Shown here: one piece after another, positions 1 through 9,710 of the stretch | Numbering within the stretch: the stretch's first letter is position 1 | Layout of the letters: each line of letters begins with the position of its first letter | Assembly (NCBI GenBank): GCA_016713525.1 | Contig: JADJOZ010000002.1 | Coordinates: 1-22,145, forward strand | Direction: 5' to 3' | Source of the DNA: Bacteroidota bacterium | Lineage (GTDB): Bacteria; Bacteroidota; Bacteroidia; AKYH767-A; OLB10 | DNA: 22,145 bases | Notes under the pieces: model-generated | What the model saw: only the letters and a program-made list of their open reading frames with translations | Databases searched by the model: none | Told to the model about the DNA's origin: nothing | Translations under genes and position numbers: made by a program

Positions 1-480
1 AATCACCACTTCTGCAAATCTTCTTACGATAAACATGGCTCCATAGCATACGGAGCATCCACAGCAGTTTTGTAAGCGGGCCAGTGAAGAAAATAGGAAA
101 TTCTGCGTTTGTTTTTAAAGTGGGTTGAGCAATACATACAGGCCATTGACAATTACTGCGCCAATCCAATTCAACAGATGCTTTTACAGCTGAATATTAC
201 AGTGCCGGACAAACTCTTGGTTATCAAAGACACTACAATCACTTTTGTGAGTGATTGCGGATACTGGGAAACTAGATCGAAATGTAGGTTCATCCAACAT
301 TACACCTAAGTTTGCCTTTTGATTCATTACATTGTGGGATTACCTGACCGTCAAACTGAGTTACATTGCACTTTGGAATGGCACCAAATGGACTGATAAA
401 GGCGAAGCGGTAACCGAAAGCACCAAACAAAACTACCATTCAGCCACGACCAGTTACGGATACTTGTTTTTGTTATAATC
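1..480 (+). CDS. C-terminal-type segment of a large secreted protein (partial, frameshifted)
   Basis: No single frame is open, but pieces in different frames join into a pattern I recognise from large Bacteroidota secreted proteins: SGPVKKIGNSAFVFKVG (about 75-125), then STDAFTAEYYSAGQT, then VSDCGYWE followed in another frame by LDRNVGSSNITP, then LWDYL and ALWNGTKWTDKGEAVTES (to about 440). This order (a 'GPV.K.G...F..PVG' strand, 'FTAEYY', 'CEYW.LDR..GSS', 'WNG..W.D.G') is usual in the region preceding a sorting domain. The gene enters from the left edge, so its start is outside the window. At least four frame switches occur in under 500 bases. It could be the tail of a separate upstream gene or part of the same giant protein that continues to 3436; I cannot decide, because no clear stop or start separates them. 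Specific function unknown. Confidence 0.5.
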
Positions 481-1885
481 TGAAAGCGGGTGAAGCTCCG
501 CAGATGCCTTGCGAATTATCCAGCTCAGGATGTTCGGGGGTCGGTTATGCTTTTTGATAATGATGTCTTTTGGATGTATCTTTAAGCCGATTCTAATTGG
601 TGAAATTAACGCTTTCAACTTTGATGTCAATAAATGGTATGCTCCAATTAAAAGTATGGACGTCATCTCTGAATATCAACTAAATCAAATTCCTGACACT
701 TTTGAAGTCTGGAGTTTTCCATGTGATAGTTTACTTGAAATACAAGTATAAAATATGCTGAATTAGATACATCTCAAGTATACATATTAAGAATAGAAAA
801 ATATGTTGAAGGGGATTGTGATGGCATAAAAGATTCTACTAATTATTATTTAAATGCTTGTGTTACTAACTGCAAGATGTCAATTACGCCTGTCTTGTGG
901 GGTTATGACGATATTATTTCATTACAAACCGCTTTATCTGTCGCAGGTGATGGAGATTTTGTTTACCCATCTGCCCCGAATCTGGAAATACTTATTCCCA
1001 TAGGGCAAACCCCATTGATAGTTAGCCAGGCGTATTTTGACTGGTGATTATGATTTATGGTCGGTGGGTATTTCGCTTCCATCTCCTGTAATCAATTTAC
1101 CCACCTCCCCAACAGGAACACGAATAAGAGCTGAAGATAATAGAGCGATTTATAATGCAGGTTTACCACCATCGGGTTATCTATTCGAACTGCATAAATC
1201 CGCAACAATTCAAAACTTACGTATTCAAGGGTCTATGCCCGGTTTTCAGGATTATAATTTTGATAGAAATTTATGTGGAGGCATTCATACAATACCAAAT
1301 TCTGCTACAACAGGTACACACGAAATTCGGAATTGTGAAATTTATAATTTATCCTATGCAGGTGTGTTTGTAGATCAGAATTGTGATGAAGTAAATATAA
1401 CTGATTGTCAGATTCATCATATCAAAGGTGAAGGAGGCGGCGATGCAATTGGAAAAGGATATGGGGTATGGAGTAAAGGGAAAGATGTTGATAACTCAAA
1501 TACAATCGCCGCAGTTGTAAATATAACTGATTGTATTTTCGATGATTGTAAATCCGCTATCGATTTTGATTCTGATTTTATAGATTTAACCGCTCAAAAT
1601 AATACTTTTGGAAATATCTTCTCTGAAGAAACGGTTAATGGTCATTCTACGGTGGGTATGATCATCCAGGTCTTTCTGGTTCAGTTTGTGAATATTTCAC
1701 TAATTGTGTTACTGAATCTTGCGGAGGTGATTTTCTTGTCTCCGGCGTTGCCCCTGGTGAAGTAAGGATAAAAAATTCTATTTTTTACCAGAAAATACGT
1801 AATGGTAAAAATATTTCCCAAATAAATCTGCCGTATCGGTTTAATAATCCCCTAACTGCCTCCACTTCTAAATTTATACAATTGA
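481..1885 (+). CDS. Giant T9SS-exported protein, N-terminal region and first parallel beta-helix (frameshifted)
   Basis: Read across three or four frame switches, this stretch gives a continuous extracellular-type protein. An ATG at 509 opens a frame with a hydrophobic run (LCFLIMMSFGCIF) and EINAFNFDVNKWYAP. From about 745 the frame moves to KYAELDTSQVYILRIEKYV and NYYLNACVTNCKMSITPVLWGYDDI. From about 1040 it moves again to GTRIRAEDNRAIYN. The last part holds repeated short beta-strand turns (IRNCEIYNLSYAGVFV, VNITDCQIHHIKG, VNITDCIFDDCKSAIDF, LTAQNNTF), the spacing typical of right-handed parallel beta-helix (PbH1/NosD-like) rungs. Near 1655 the frame changes once more to HPGLSGSVCEYFTNCVTES and runs to about 1880, joining the next segment. 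The true start is uncertain. The likely location is the cell surface; the ligand or substrate is not evident. Confidence 0.6.
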
Positions 1886-1886
1886 T

Positions 1887-3436
1887 GTGTCTGATAATAC
1901 ATTTGCCGTAGGGCAGGATTTGCCAGGTGCTTTTTTGGCTTCTTTATGTAATGAAGCTGGATATTTTAAGCTGGCCGATAATTATGCTGAATCATGTACT
2001 TGCGATTATGATAGATTATACGATGTAGATGGAAATCCAATTATAGGCACGTCTAATTTACCCAGATTAATAAATTCACCGAACAGTTTCGGATATAAAA
2101 AAGGAGTTCCCGTTTCGACATCCTCACCGCAACCACCTGAAATCAAACTAAGCATTTCAAATGCCTTAGGAGAAGTTCCTGGTTATGATAGTAATTCACC
2201 AACTATTCCATTTATTGAACAAGGAGCGACTGTAGAGTTAACTTGTGAAAATGCGCCAGGAGTAACGGCGCAATCACTGTCTTACATTATCACGCCTCAT
2301 CCAAATAATGGCACCTTTGAGGATGAAAATACATCTGCGGAGAACAACTATAATTTAGAATCTATCGTAACTGCTGCTTCCAATGCAGCGGTAACATCCA
2401 CTTTTGGCTCAGCTGAATGGAATACATCAAATCCTGGCTTGTATGGTATCGATGTTGCAGGAGTTCAAACCAGCACGACAGCGGTAAATTATCAATCAGA
2501 TTGGATTTATCAACCATTAATCATTGCACCTGATCTTAATTATATCCTTTCATTTAATATTAAGGATAGTTATTTTGAAGATTTATATGGTGTTTCAGCC
2601 CCACTTAGTAGTGTCTATAAACAAGTTGCTCTTAATGGGCATGTAATTTGGAGGGAATCAATTACAGAGGGCGGTGATGATTGGGAATACGTGAGAATTG
2701 ATATTAAAAATGATGTAGACCCAATCAATGGAAATCCAATTTTTGATCATATTGTAGAGGGATCTGAACCAAATACGTTAACTTTTAGTATTGCAATTGT
2801 GAATCCTGGTAATATTTCCACAATAGACTTAAGAGGCTTATTTGTTTGGGTTGATGATGTCTATTTAAAGAAATTTGATGCGCCGAATAATTTGTTACGA
2901 GACGGTGGATTAGAATACTCGGTTGGATCAACACCCGCCCCATCGCCAAACAATGCAAGCGACTGGTATTATTCGCATGACAGCGATTTGAGTGCCTGTT
3001 TCACTTTAGATGAAGAACTTGTGGAGGCAGAACCTGCTATGGTTGATGTGAAATTCGCTGGCGATGATCGCAAATCAGGGTCTCAATCGTTAAAATTAAT
3101 ACTGGATGGCGTGCATGCTGGATTAAGTGGAGCGTGTATTGATTATGGATTTATTACTGATATAGGTCCAAATAATGTTGTAGTTTCAGCATCTGTGAAT
3201 TTTGACTATCGGGACTTTATTGGTTGTGCTGATTATGATGATTTTGGATTTACTCCAATTTCTATTACATCCCCCATATCTTCTGCCCTTCCAACTCTTA
3301 TTAATGGAAAATTCATTTTAGATCAGAATATTGAGATAAATAATAATGGTGTACTAATTCTCAATGGATGTGAAATCGTAGTTGTTCCGTATCCATCCGA
3401 CCAACTACATATTGATAAAGACATAATGATTTCTTA
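1887..3436 (+). CDS. Giant T9SS-exported protein, central region, truncated by IS66
   Basis: This is the longest clean frame in the window, about 516 codons. It should not be read as an independent gene: its first residues (SDNTFAVGQDLPGAFLASL) directly continue the preceding frame. No catalytic motif is visible. Two modules look like secreted beta-sandwich (carbohydrate-binding-like) domains: one around YQPLIIAPDLNYILSFNIKD with the later VWVDDVYLKKF, and one beginning NLLRDGGLEYSVGSTP with SGSQSLKLILDG. Such 'ring-strand, W/DDV, G.QSL' patterns are common in jelly-roll modules (inference). The C-terminal end, NGKFILDQNIEINNNGVLIL, has the strand periodicity of the first rungs of a second beta-helix. 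The frame stops at a TAG that spans the junction with the insertion sequence and resumes in register after it at 5725. The protein is therefore split, unless the element excises. Confidence 0.65.
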
Positions 3437-3483
3437 GTAACCTTGGTGAAAAGGTATATAAAAAGAATGAAAGCAGTAAATTT

Positions 3484-4954
3484 TCAAGGAGCAATTCTTC
3501 CATCTTGTTAGCCTTATAATCGGGGATAACTTCAAAAAGTTTTTTTAGCCAGGAAAAGGTTCTGCGCCTCGCATTTTACAGGTGCCGAGCATAGAATAAA
3601 TCATGGCAGCGCGCTGAGCCGCATCACGAGAACCGGCAAAGAGGTAATTTTTTCTTCCGATAGCAACAGGACGAATGGCATTTTCTACCAGATTATTATC
3701 TATTTCCAGCCGACCATCTGTACAGTACAGCATTAATTTTCCCACCTTGATAAAGAATAAGCCAATGCTTTTCCAATCAGGCTTTGTGGCGGCACTTGTG
3801 TAATGTTGATTTTTAGCCATTGATGCATCTCACTTAAGATAGGCACGCTAAGCTCTTGTCTAATTGCGAGTCGCTCTTTGTGTGTAAGCATATTTTCTTT
3901 CGCTTTACGCTCAATCGCATAAAGTTTTTGAATTTCATGCAATACATATTCAGCCCGAACTTTGTCGTTTTCAACGGCCTGATCAAAATACCTTCGAGCG
4001 TGCGCAATGCAATGCAACAATTTTATTTCTTTCCCATCAAAAGCATCATACACACCATACCCATCGGTTTGTAAATAGCCCTTAAAATTTTTCAATAACT
4101 CTTGCGGCCCTTCCCTTCCTCTGCCTTTTCGATAATCAAAAAGCACCAGCTTATTTATTGGATCTCGGTACACCCAGTAATAACCCCGATGACTTTCACC
4201 TTTTTTACTTCGGTCAAGTACCTTTATGGGTGTTTCATCGACTTGAAGGTAGTCGCAGTTTAATATTTTTGTTTGCATACAATCAAATGCCGGTCTAATC
4301 CAATTACAACCGGCACTGACCCAGTCAGAGATGCTCGATGAAGTGATGTCAACACCTTCTCTCTTATAACGTTCTATTTGCCGGTATAGCGGAAGATGAT
4401 CCACATACTTTTCAATAAAAATATTTGCAAGAAGTCCGGGACCTGGTATGCCTTTTTCAATAGGCATACTTGGCAAATTTCAATAATGATTCCTCACCAT
4501 TAGCTTTGGCATATTTCACTCGTACGTATTGTTTTACAAATAGTCTTCCAGGTTCATATTCCAATTGCTCAGTAATTTCTTTACCGATCGCTTTGAGTCC
4601 GGTAACAGACTCAAGTGGTTCAATAGCTACTTCAACTCTTGGCAGATGAGAAGGAAAAGGTCTCCTTCCCGGATGTAACACAGGTGTTGTAGCTTCCTTT
4701 TTCTTTTGATAGGAAACCGTTGTGATCGCAGGAGGAACAATTACTGTAGGGCTTTCAACTTCCAATTCCAACGAAATTTGTGAACTAGAATTTGAGGGAA
4801 CAAACCTTTCGGATTTGCTGCCATAAATTAATCGTTTGATTTGGTTGAGTTCGGCACGAAGTTGCGCTACTGAAAAATGAAGCTGTTGGTTTTGGGTAAC
4901 CAGCTCTTCACGTGACATATTTTCGTATGCATTACTCACACAGCAAAGATACAT
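3484..4954 (-). CDS. tnpC: IS66 transposase TnpC (DDE transposase), frameshifted
   Basis: This is the catalytic transposase of the element, about 490 residues when rebuilt across two main breaks (near 4465 and 3770) and one near the C terminus. Order of parts: an N-terminal leucine-rich coiled coil (QNQQLHFSVAQLRAELNQIK, then YGSKSERF), a linker, the region EQLEYEPGRLFVKQYVRVKY, then the DDE domain. The three acidic residues are visible in LQVDETPIK, YLQTDGYGVYD and EIDNNLVENAIRP. The C-terminal motif GRKNYLFAGSRDAAQRAA is present, followed in another frame by WLKKLFEVIPDYKANKMEEL and, after a missing base, a natural 'LP-stop'. The classical CxxC zinc-finger cysteines before the DDE domain are absent, which is common in Bacteroidota copies. 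The ATG at 4954 overlaps the tnpB stop (TGATG), suggesting translational coupling. A functional enzyme would need the breaks to be sequencing errors. Confidence 0.88.
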
Positions 4955-5352
4955 CAAACAACTCCTGAAACACCTGCTACCACTGACTTTTTATCAACAA
5001 AATGATGCTTATAACGCACTCTTTTTTTAACAGAAGAAAGTACAATTCCTTCAAGAATAAATTGAAGTTGATGCGGAGATATTTCCATGGCATTTTGGGA
5101 TGAACTCTGCTTTGGAATTTCAAAAGTCCCTTTCTCCAATCGCTTGGAAAAAATGCAAAAACCATCGCCTTGCCAATGCAACAATTTTATTTTATTCCGG
5201 CCCCGAGACAAGAAAATAAAAACATCACCCAAAAGAGGATCCTTCTTAAATTCATTACGTACCAAACCGTTAAGACAATCGTATCCTTTACGCATATCGC
5301 AACTGCCGGCATAAACAAAATACCGGTACCGGTCACTGAACGATAAAATCAT
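4954..5352 (-). CDS. tnpB: IS66 accessory protein TnpB
   Basis: This 132-residue protein belongs to the IS66 Orf2/TnpB family. The family signature is clear: YAGSCDMRKGYDCLNGLV near the N terminus, DVFIFLSRGRNKIKLLHW in the middle and GDGFCIFSKRLEKGTFEIP after it. TnpB is required for transposition of many IS66 elements, but its biochemical role is not established. The usual family length is about 115-120 residues; the final residues (VVAGVSGVV) may be slightly extended. The frame appears intact, unlike its neighbours. The ATG at 5352 overlaps the reconstructed tnpA stop (ATGA), and its own stop overlaps the tnpC start. Confidence 0.92.
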   Translation of the reverse strand: MILSFSDRYRYFVYAGSCDMRKGYDCLNGLVRNEFKKDPLLGDVFIFLSRGRNKIKLLHWQGDGFCIFSKRLEKGTFEIPKQSSSQNAMEISPHQLQFILEGIVLSSVKKRVRYKHHFVDKKSVVAGVSGVV

Positions 5353-5685
5353 GAATTCAATAATTGCCTGATAAAATCAGGACTCACCGGGTGAAGTATT
5401 TCCAACAGCTGTTTTTCCATAGGAAATACGGGCGAAAGGACTTCCGGCTGATTTGATTGGCAAGGTTACTTCTGAAAAACCTTTAACCGTTGGGGCCGGT
5501 TTTGAACGAACCACCTTGTTCTTCTTTTTAGGAGTCAGCCAGCTCATGAAAGTATAATAATTAATGCCCTGTTCAAGGCAATACTCCTTCTTACTTTTCC
5601 CGCTTATCTTCCAGTTATTGAGGTGCGCCTGGCGCTCCTGCTGTGAAATCCCTCTTTTTGTGCTTTTAACTTCCTTTGCTTCCAT
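5349..5685 (-). CDS. tnpA: IS66 accessory protein TnpA, one frame break near the C terminus
   Basis: This is the first gene of the element. I chose the ATG at 5685 (MEAKEVKSTKRG) because the longer upstream frame would cross the proposed element end. The protein shows the helix-turn-helix-like region expected of IS66 TnpA: QERQAHLNNWKISGKSKKEY then CLEQGINYYTFMSWL, followed by a lysine-rich linker. In the raw frame the protein ends early (VGNTSPGES). Removing one G near 5400 restores AVEILHPVSPDFIRQLLNS, the normal family ending, and puts the stop codon exactly overlapping the tnpB ATG. That makes the break a one-base error or a very recent mutation. Its role is probably DNA binding or regulation in transposition (family-level inference). 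Confidence 0.85.
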
Positions 5686-5724
5686 GTGAAGATTTTTATT
5701 ATCTTTAACGGGCAAAGAAAGAAC

Positions 5725-6846
5725 ATGGCTCAACTTAAATCAAGATGTAGTTCGTCGGATGGATACGTTGTTCCGAATACACCCCCTTTTGAAATTATAG
5801 TAAACACGGGAGGAATACTGTCAATGAACAGTTCTTTAACAAACCCTTCACGGATATTTACGTGTGGTAATTTTATGTGGCCAGGTATAACAAATAATGG
5901 TGGCATTGTAATAATAGATGCTGCCTTTGCAAGACCTACTGAAATTAAAGATGCAATAACAGCAATTGAAAGTATTGGTGGAACATTAAAGATTAAAAGT
6001 GCAGTTTTTGATCAGAACCATATAGCACTGGATTTAAAAAATGGCGCTTTCCTCCATTCCGGCCCTCAGACGGGTGATGGCTTGATGGGAATCGATTTTA
6101 AATGTACAGGCGGAGTAATCAATAAATCTCCACATTCAAGCGAACCTTCTTTGGCACATATTCAATTGACAAATGTTTCAGATATTCAAATTGGTTTTAT
6201 TGGTGCTGCCAACCATGCCAGTTACACAAACAATTTCTCCGATGCCATATACGGCATAAAAGCTATTAACAGTCAGGCAACTATTATGAACAATTCATTT
6301 ACAAGCATAAATAATCCCACCAATAGTTCAGGAAATTGTACGTATTGTGGAAGTAGTATCTATTTTGAAAATACAGATAATGTCAGTCGAGATTTGACAA
6401 TTGGTAATATTTATAATGTCAACAGTGGATATGAATGGACAGAATATTATGAAAACAATTTCAGTAATTCAAAAAATGGCATCACTATCAGAGGAGATCA
6501 ATCTGTTCTGATTCAATCTAATGAATTTAGCAATTTGTATCAGGGGATTCGGTGCAATAGAAACTTGTTTGACGTTACAATTAATGAGGAAAATAATTTT
6601 TCAGATGTTAAGTTTGGAATTATTTTATTCAATGTAAGAAATGATATATTAATTGATGGAAACATTTTTAATGATCCAACCGAAAGATATGAGAATTTAA
6701 ACTTTTTCCGCACTGCAATTTCCATTCAGAATTCAAATACAATTCCTACTAATTTAGTCAATATTACAAATAATACAATATCAAAATATCGCATTGGTAT
6801 TCACGGATTAAACTCTCAAATAACTGCGCTTTGGGTAACCGTATTC
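5725..6846 (+). CDS. Giant T9SS-exported protein, second parallel beta-helix (downstream of IS66)
   Basis: This continues the coding sequence interrupted at 3436. Translation from 5725 begins MAQLKSRCSSSDGYVV, then FEIIVNTGGILSMNSSL and FTCGNFMWPGI, the start-of-helix pattern common in Bacteroidota beta-helix proteins. It continues through many rungs: GGTLKIKSAVFDQNHIALDL, NSQATIMNNSF, GDQSVLIQSNEFSNLYQGI, RNDILIDGNIFNDP, TNLVNITNNTISKYRIGIHG. The Asn-rich 'I..N.F/I' turns every 20-25 residues support a right-handed parallel beta-helix of the pectate-lyase/NosD type. No lyase or hydrolase active site is recognisable, so an adhesive or structural role is as likely as an enzymatic one. The upstream ATG at 5686 lies inside the insertion element and is probably not a natural start. 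The frame breaks at about 6835. Confidence 0.72.
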
Positions 6847-7927
6847 AGTTTAATATTGGTAATTCTTTAACAAACTACCATGGAGGAATCTGGCTTCAGA
6901 ATTGTCCTGATGCATTTATCTCTGACAATGACATCAGTAACACAGAATTTTTACCAGATTTAAATTTCCGTGGCATAGATATTCAAAATTCCTTGAACTG
7001 CGACATTAATTGCAATACGATTTCTAGAATCGGGGTAGGCATTAATTTTAGCGGATATTGTGATAATAGTGAGTTGAGAAAAAATATTCTTACAGATTTT
7101 GATATAGGGATAAATATTAATAATTCAAAAATTGCACTCCATCAAGGAGTTCAGGGAGGAATTCCCTATGGACAAAATGCATGGGATAATCAGTGGTTCA
7201 TGACGGGAAATAACACTAATACTTTCAAAGTTGGAGGTCAATGGTTGGGAAATCCAGTTAAAATCAACTGGTACCATCAAGGTCTGGATGGTCCTTCATA
7301 TAGCTACAGCCCAAATCCCTATCCTTTGGTGTTGGTCAATGCTAGGCCTAATGAAAATTCGGCATTAATTACTTGTGCATCAACTTTGTTAACTTCTGGT
7401 GATAGAGTTCTGGAGTTTGGGTCTATTGTAGGCGATAGTGCTACTTATGCAGAATATTCCGAAGAAAATGTGTATCTTGCAAGAACAATTGCCTATAAGG
7501 CCATGAAGCTAGATTCTACCATTATTTATCAGGGTGATTCGCTGGATGCGGATTTTGAAGCCTTTTTTGAAAGACATGATAGTACCAATATTGGTAAATT
7601 ATATTTGGTGGAATCATTGATTGAAAGAGAGCCCGATTCAGCCTTGGCTATTAATAATGGCATTGCACCCGATAATGACATTGAAAGTTATTTGATTGAA
7701 CATTATCAACGTACACAGGATATTTCTGAAAGAGAAGGGGAGCTTTATGCAGCAGATAGCGCCTTTTATTTGGAGCGAACTGTAGGTATGCCCACAATAC
7801 ATGGAGAAGTTTATTACCATGGGTTGGGAAACCTTTTTATTGAGCAACATATTCCAATTGTGGCATCAAGAATAGGTCAGCAGCCCATAGTAAATCAGCC
7901 CTTACTTAGCTTAGCAATAAATCTGAA
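6831..7927 (+). CDS. Giant T9SS-exported protein, end of beta-helix and acidic linker region
   Basis: A one-base frame change near 6835 joins this to the preceding segment: LNSQIT passes into GNRIQFNIGNSLTNYHGGIW. The first 90 or so residues add further beta-helix rungs (CPDAFISDNDIS, NCDINCNTISRIGVGINF, SELRKNILTDFDIGI). They are followed by NAWDNQWFMTG, a GNPVKINWYHQG stretch, then a probably alpha-helical, acidic region (YSEENVYLARTIAYKAMKLD, FEAFFERHDSTNIGKLYLVE). This organisation, helix then an acidic alpha region then a sorting tail, is one I associate with other Bacteroidota beta-helix cargo (general recollection). There is no signal peptide here, as expected for an internal segment. 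The frame breaks just before the sorting domain at about 7925. Confidence 0.7.
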
Positions 7928-8164
7928 TTGCTAGTATTTCCAAATCCAACAACTGGGTTGCTGACAATTCGTTTATCAGATCAAGAATTGAAACTTTCTC
8001 AGATAGAAATTTATAATTCCATGGGGGATCTGGTAATTTCTAAACAGATAGAGAATAACAATTATTTGTTGGATATGACTCCTTATAATCAGGGGATTTA
8101 CTTTATCAGAGGTATGGATGAATCCAAAAAATATTATACCAAATCATTTAATCTTCTAAAATAA
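7928..8164 (+). CDS. C-terminal T9SS type A sorting domain of the giant protein
   Basis: The last 78 residues form a classic type A sorting domain of the type IX (Por) secretion system. They begin LLVFPNPTTGLLTIRL (the FPNPT..G motif), then IEIYNSMGDLVISKQI, LLDMTPYNQGIYFIRG and a basic/aromatic end, KKYYTKSFNLLK. In this family the domain directs export across the outer membrane and is removed or anchored at the cell surface by the T9SS sortase. It follows the preceding segment after a one-base frame change; the residues either side (SLAINLN and LLVFPNP) give a natural junction, so I do not consider it a separate small gene. The stop TAA ends at 8164, and the next gene begins six bases later. 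Confidence 0.85.
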   Translation: MLVFPNPTTGLLTIRLSDQELKLSQIEIYNSMGDLVISKQIENNNYLLDMTPYNQGIYFIRGMDESKKYYTKSFNLLK

Positions 8165-8170
8165 ATCTCG

Positions 8171-9618
8171 TTGTTTAAAACCATCGCAATTATTTTCTTG
8201 CTCCTATTAGCATGTGTCCCATTACAGGCACAACGTGGCAATATCTGGTGTTTCGGAGACAACGCGGCCTTGGATTTCAATGGAGGGCTCCTGTTCCTTC
8301 TACAAGCTCTATAGTTTCCCGTGGGTCTTGTGTTTCATTGTCTGATTCGAATGGAGATTTGCTATTTTATGCTCACACCAGGCTGGAGTATCAGGTATTA
8401 CAACTGGATTGATCTTTAATTCCACTCATCAATTGCTACTTGATGGTGATTCTATTGCCGGAGGAGGGTGGTATCAGGAGATGGTCATTATTCCAAATCC
8501 GGCAGATGACTCCAGCTTTATGAAAGGTGATGGCGGTCTTGGATCAGTCACGCAAAAAAATGTTCAACTATTGAATTTCTTAATGGTGGATTGCATCCTT
8601 GCTATCAAACATGGAAATGGTCGAGATTGGTGGTTGATGGTGAGACCTTCGCCGGTTGGGCAACCAACAGATAATAATACTTGGTTGTTTTTTTTAATTA
8701 CACCATTTGGAATAACAGCCGCTCCTCCTCAAAATTTAGGTAACTTGAATGGCACCAATTCAGGGAGTTTTACATCTTCACCTGATGGATCTAGGATAAG
8801 TTTTATTAATTTAGGAGGTACCATTGAACTATTCGATTTTGAACGGTGTACGGGGATACTATCTTCACCACAGACTATTGAGCCCCCATTGCAAGTTGGC
8901 CCTTATCCCTATTATTGGTCGAGTGAATTTTCAACGTCCGGCCGGTATTTGTATGTAAGTTCTTTATTACAGATAAATAGTAAACTCTGGCAATATGATA
9001 CCTGGAGTCCTAATATTTTTTGCTACAAAACATTGATTTGGCAGACACCGGGTCCACCATTTACAGCAGGAGCATTAAAAAGAGGTCCTGATAATAAGAT
9101 ATACTTCAGTTGTGCCTGGGTTCCTCCTAACGGTTCGAACAATTACCCATACGATTCAAACCGAGTACTTTACAGAAAACATGAATTTGAGTGTAATAAA
9201 CTCACCGGACTCAGCTGGTCTTGCTTGCGACTTCCAACCCTGGAGTTTTCACCTTGGCGGTAAGCGCACTTACGGGGTCTCCCAAATAACCCCGATTACG
9301 ACTTACCAGCACTATCAGGTAGTCCTGCGATACGTTAGTAGGAATTGGTGATGCCCCGCAAATACATCAAGCTGCCATAAATATTTTCTACCATACGGCC
9401 TGGGAGAAAGCATTCATAAATGCTTCCAACCTAAAGGCAAAACCGGCAGGTTATTGGTGTATGATATGCAGGGGAAAATTGCTCATTCCGGAAGCCACTA
9501 AGGATACAAATGGATACTATACCAAAGATTTGTCTATGATAGGGAAGGCGGATGGAGTGTACCTGATTGTCTAGAGACTGAATTGGAGCGGTTGGTGAAG
9601 AAGATGATGATTGATTAA
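8171..9618 (+). CDS. Secreted beta-propeller-like protein with T9SS-type C terminus (frameshifted)
   Basis: The start codon is unclear. The first in-frame start is TTG at 8171, giving (M)FKTIAIIFLLLLACVPLQA, a good signal peptide, followed by QRGNIWCFGDNAALDFN. This opening, then APVPSTSSIVSRGSCVSLSD and NGDLLFYAHT, is typical of a Bacteroidota family with a lactonase-like propeller. The body contains GGLGSVTQKNVQLL, AIKHGNGRDWWLMVR, GSFTSSPDGSRISFI and RGPDNKIYFS, repeated propeller-blade strands, then VINSPDSAGLACDFQPWSF. After several breaks (about 8285, 8395, 9185, 9270, 9500) the end reads GRLLVYDMQGKIAHSG, NGYYTKDLSMIGKADGVYLI and RLVKKMMID, a type A sorting domain. No enzymatic residues are evident. 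It lies six bases after the giant beta-helix gene and is probably cotranscribed with it. Confidence 0.72.
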
Positions 9619-9625
9619 TGCTTTC

Positions 9626-9668
9626 CCCTGAGCGCAGCCAAATGGATGCCCTGAGCCCAGTCGAGAGG
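9626..9668. repeat. Two degenerate CCCTGAGC-type repeat units
   Basis: Two 20-base units (CCCTGAGCGCAGCCAAATGG at 9626 and CCCTGAGCCCAGTCGAGAGG at 9649) lie 23 bases apart. They resemble the short dispersed element containing CCCTGAGC...AGTCGA that I recall from intergenic regions of many Bacteroidota genomes. Both copies differ from that form by several bases. The function is unknown. Confidence 0.55.
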
Positions 9669-9710
9669 TGCTGATTATTGTTCCTGAGAAACAAAGGTGT
9701 GACTGCACCT

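Larger units (their letters stand above)
3437..5724 (-). mobile_element. IS66-family insertion sequence, about 2.3 kb, inside the beta-helix gene
   Basis: The element carries the diagnostic IS66 gene trio on the minus strand in the order tnpA, tnpB, tnpC, each overlapping the next. The host gene reads up to 3436 and resumes after 5724 in compatible codon phase, with the same beta-helix periodicity on both sides. I place the left end at GTAACCTTGG (3437), because IS66 elements often begin GTAA. The right end is placed by phase and by a weak inverted match between the left inner bases (GAAAAGGTATATAAAAAG) and the complement of 5690-5718. The candidate 8-base target duplications (ATTTCTTA at 3429, ATGGCTCA at 5725) match at only 5 of 8 positions, so the ends are approximate. 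The length agrees with typical IS66 elements of about 2.4-2.6 kb. Confidence 0.85.

Noticed and set aside
454..666. Minus-strand 70-residue open frame
   Set aside because: It is the complement of the secreted-protein coding frame on the plus strand and has no protein-like features.
3856..4074. Plus-strand 72-residue open frame inside the IS66 element
   Set aside because: It lies antisense to tnpC, whose family motifs are strong over the same bases.
5686..5724. ATG at 5686 as the start of the downstream beta-helix gene
   Set aside because: It lies inside the proposed insertion-sequence end; the residues encoded (KIFIIFNGQRK) do not resemble a signal peptide cleavage region and the mature protein continues the frame from before the element.
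9431..9694. Minus-strand 87-residue open frame
   Set aside because: It is antisense to the sorting-domain end of the propeller protein and includes the CCCTGAGC repeat.
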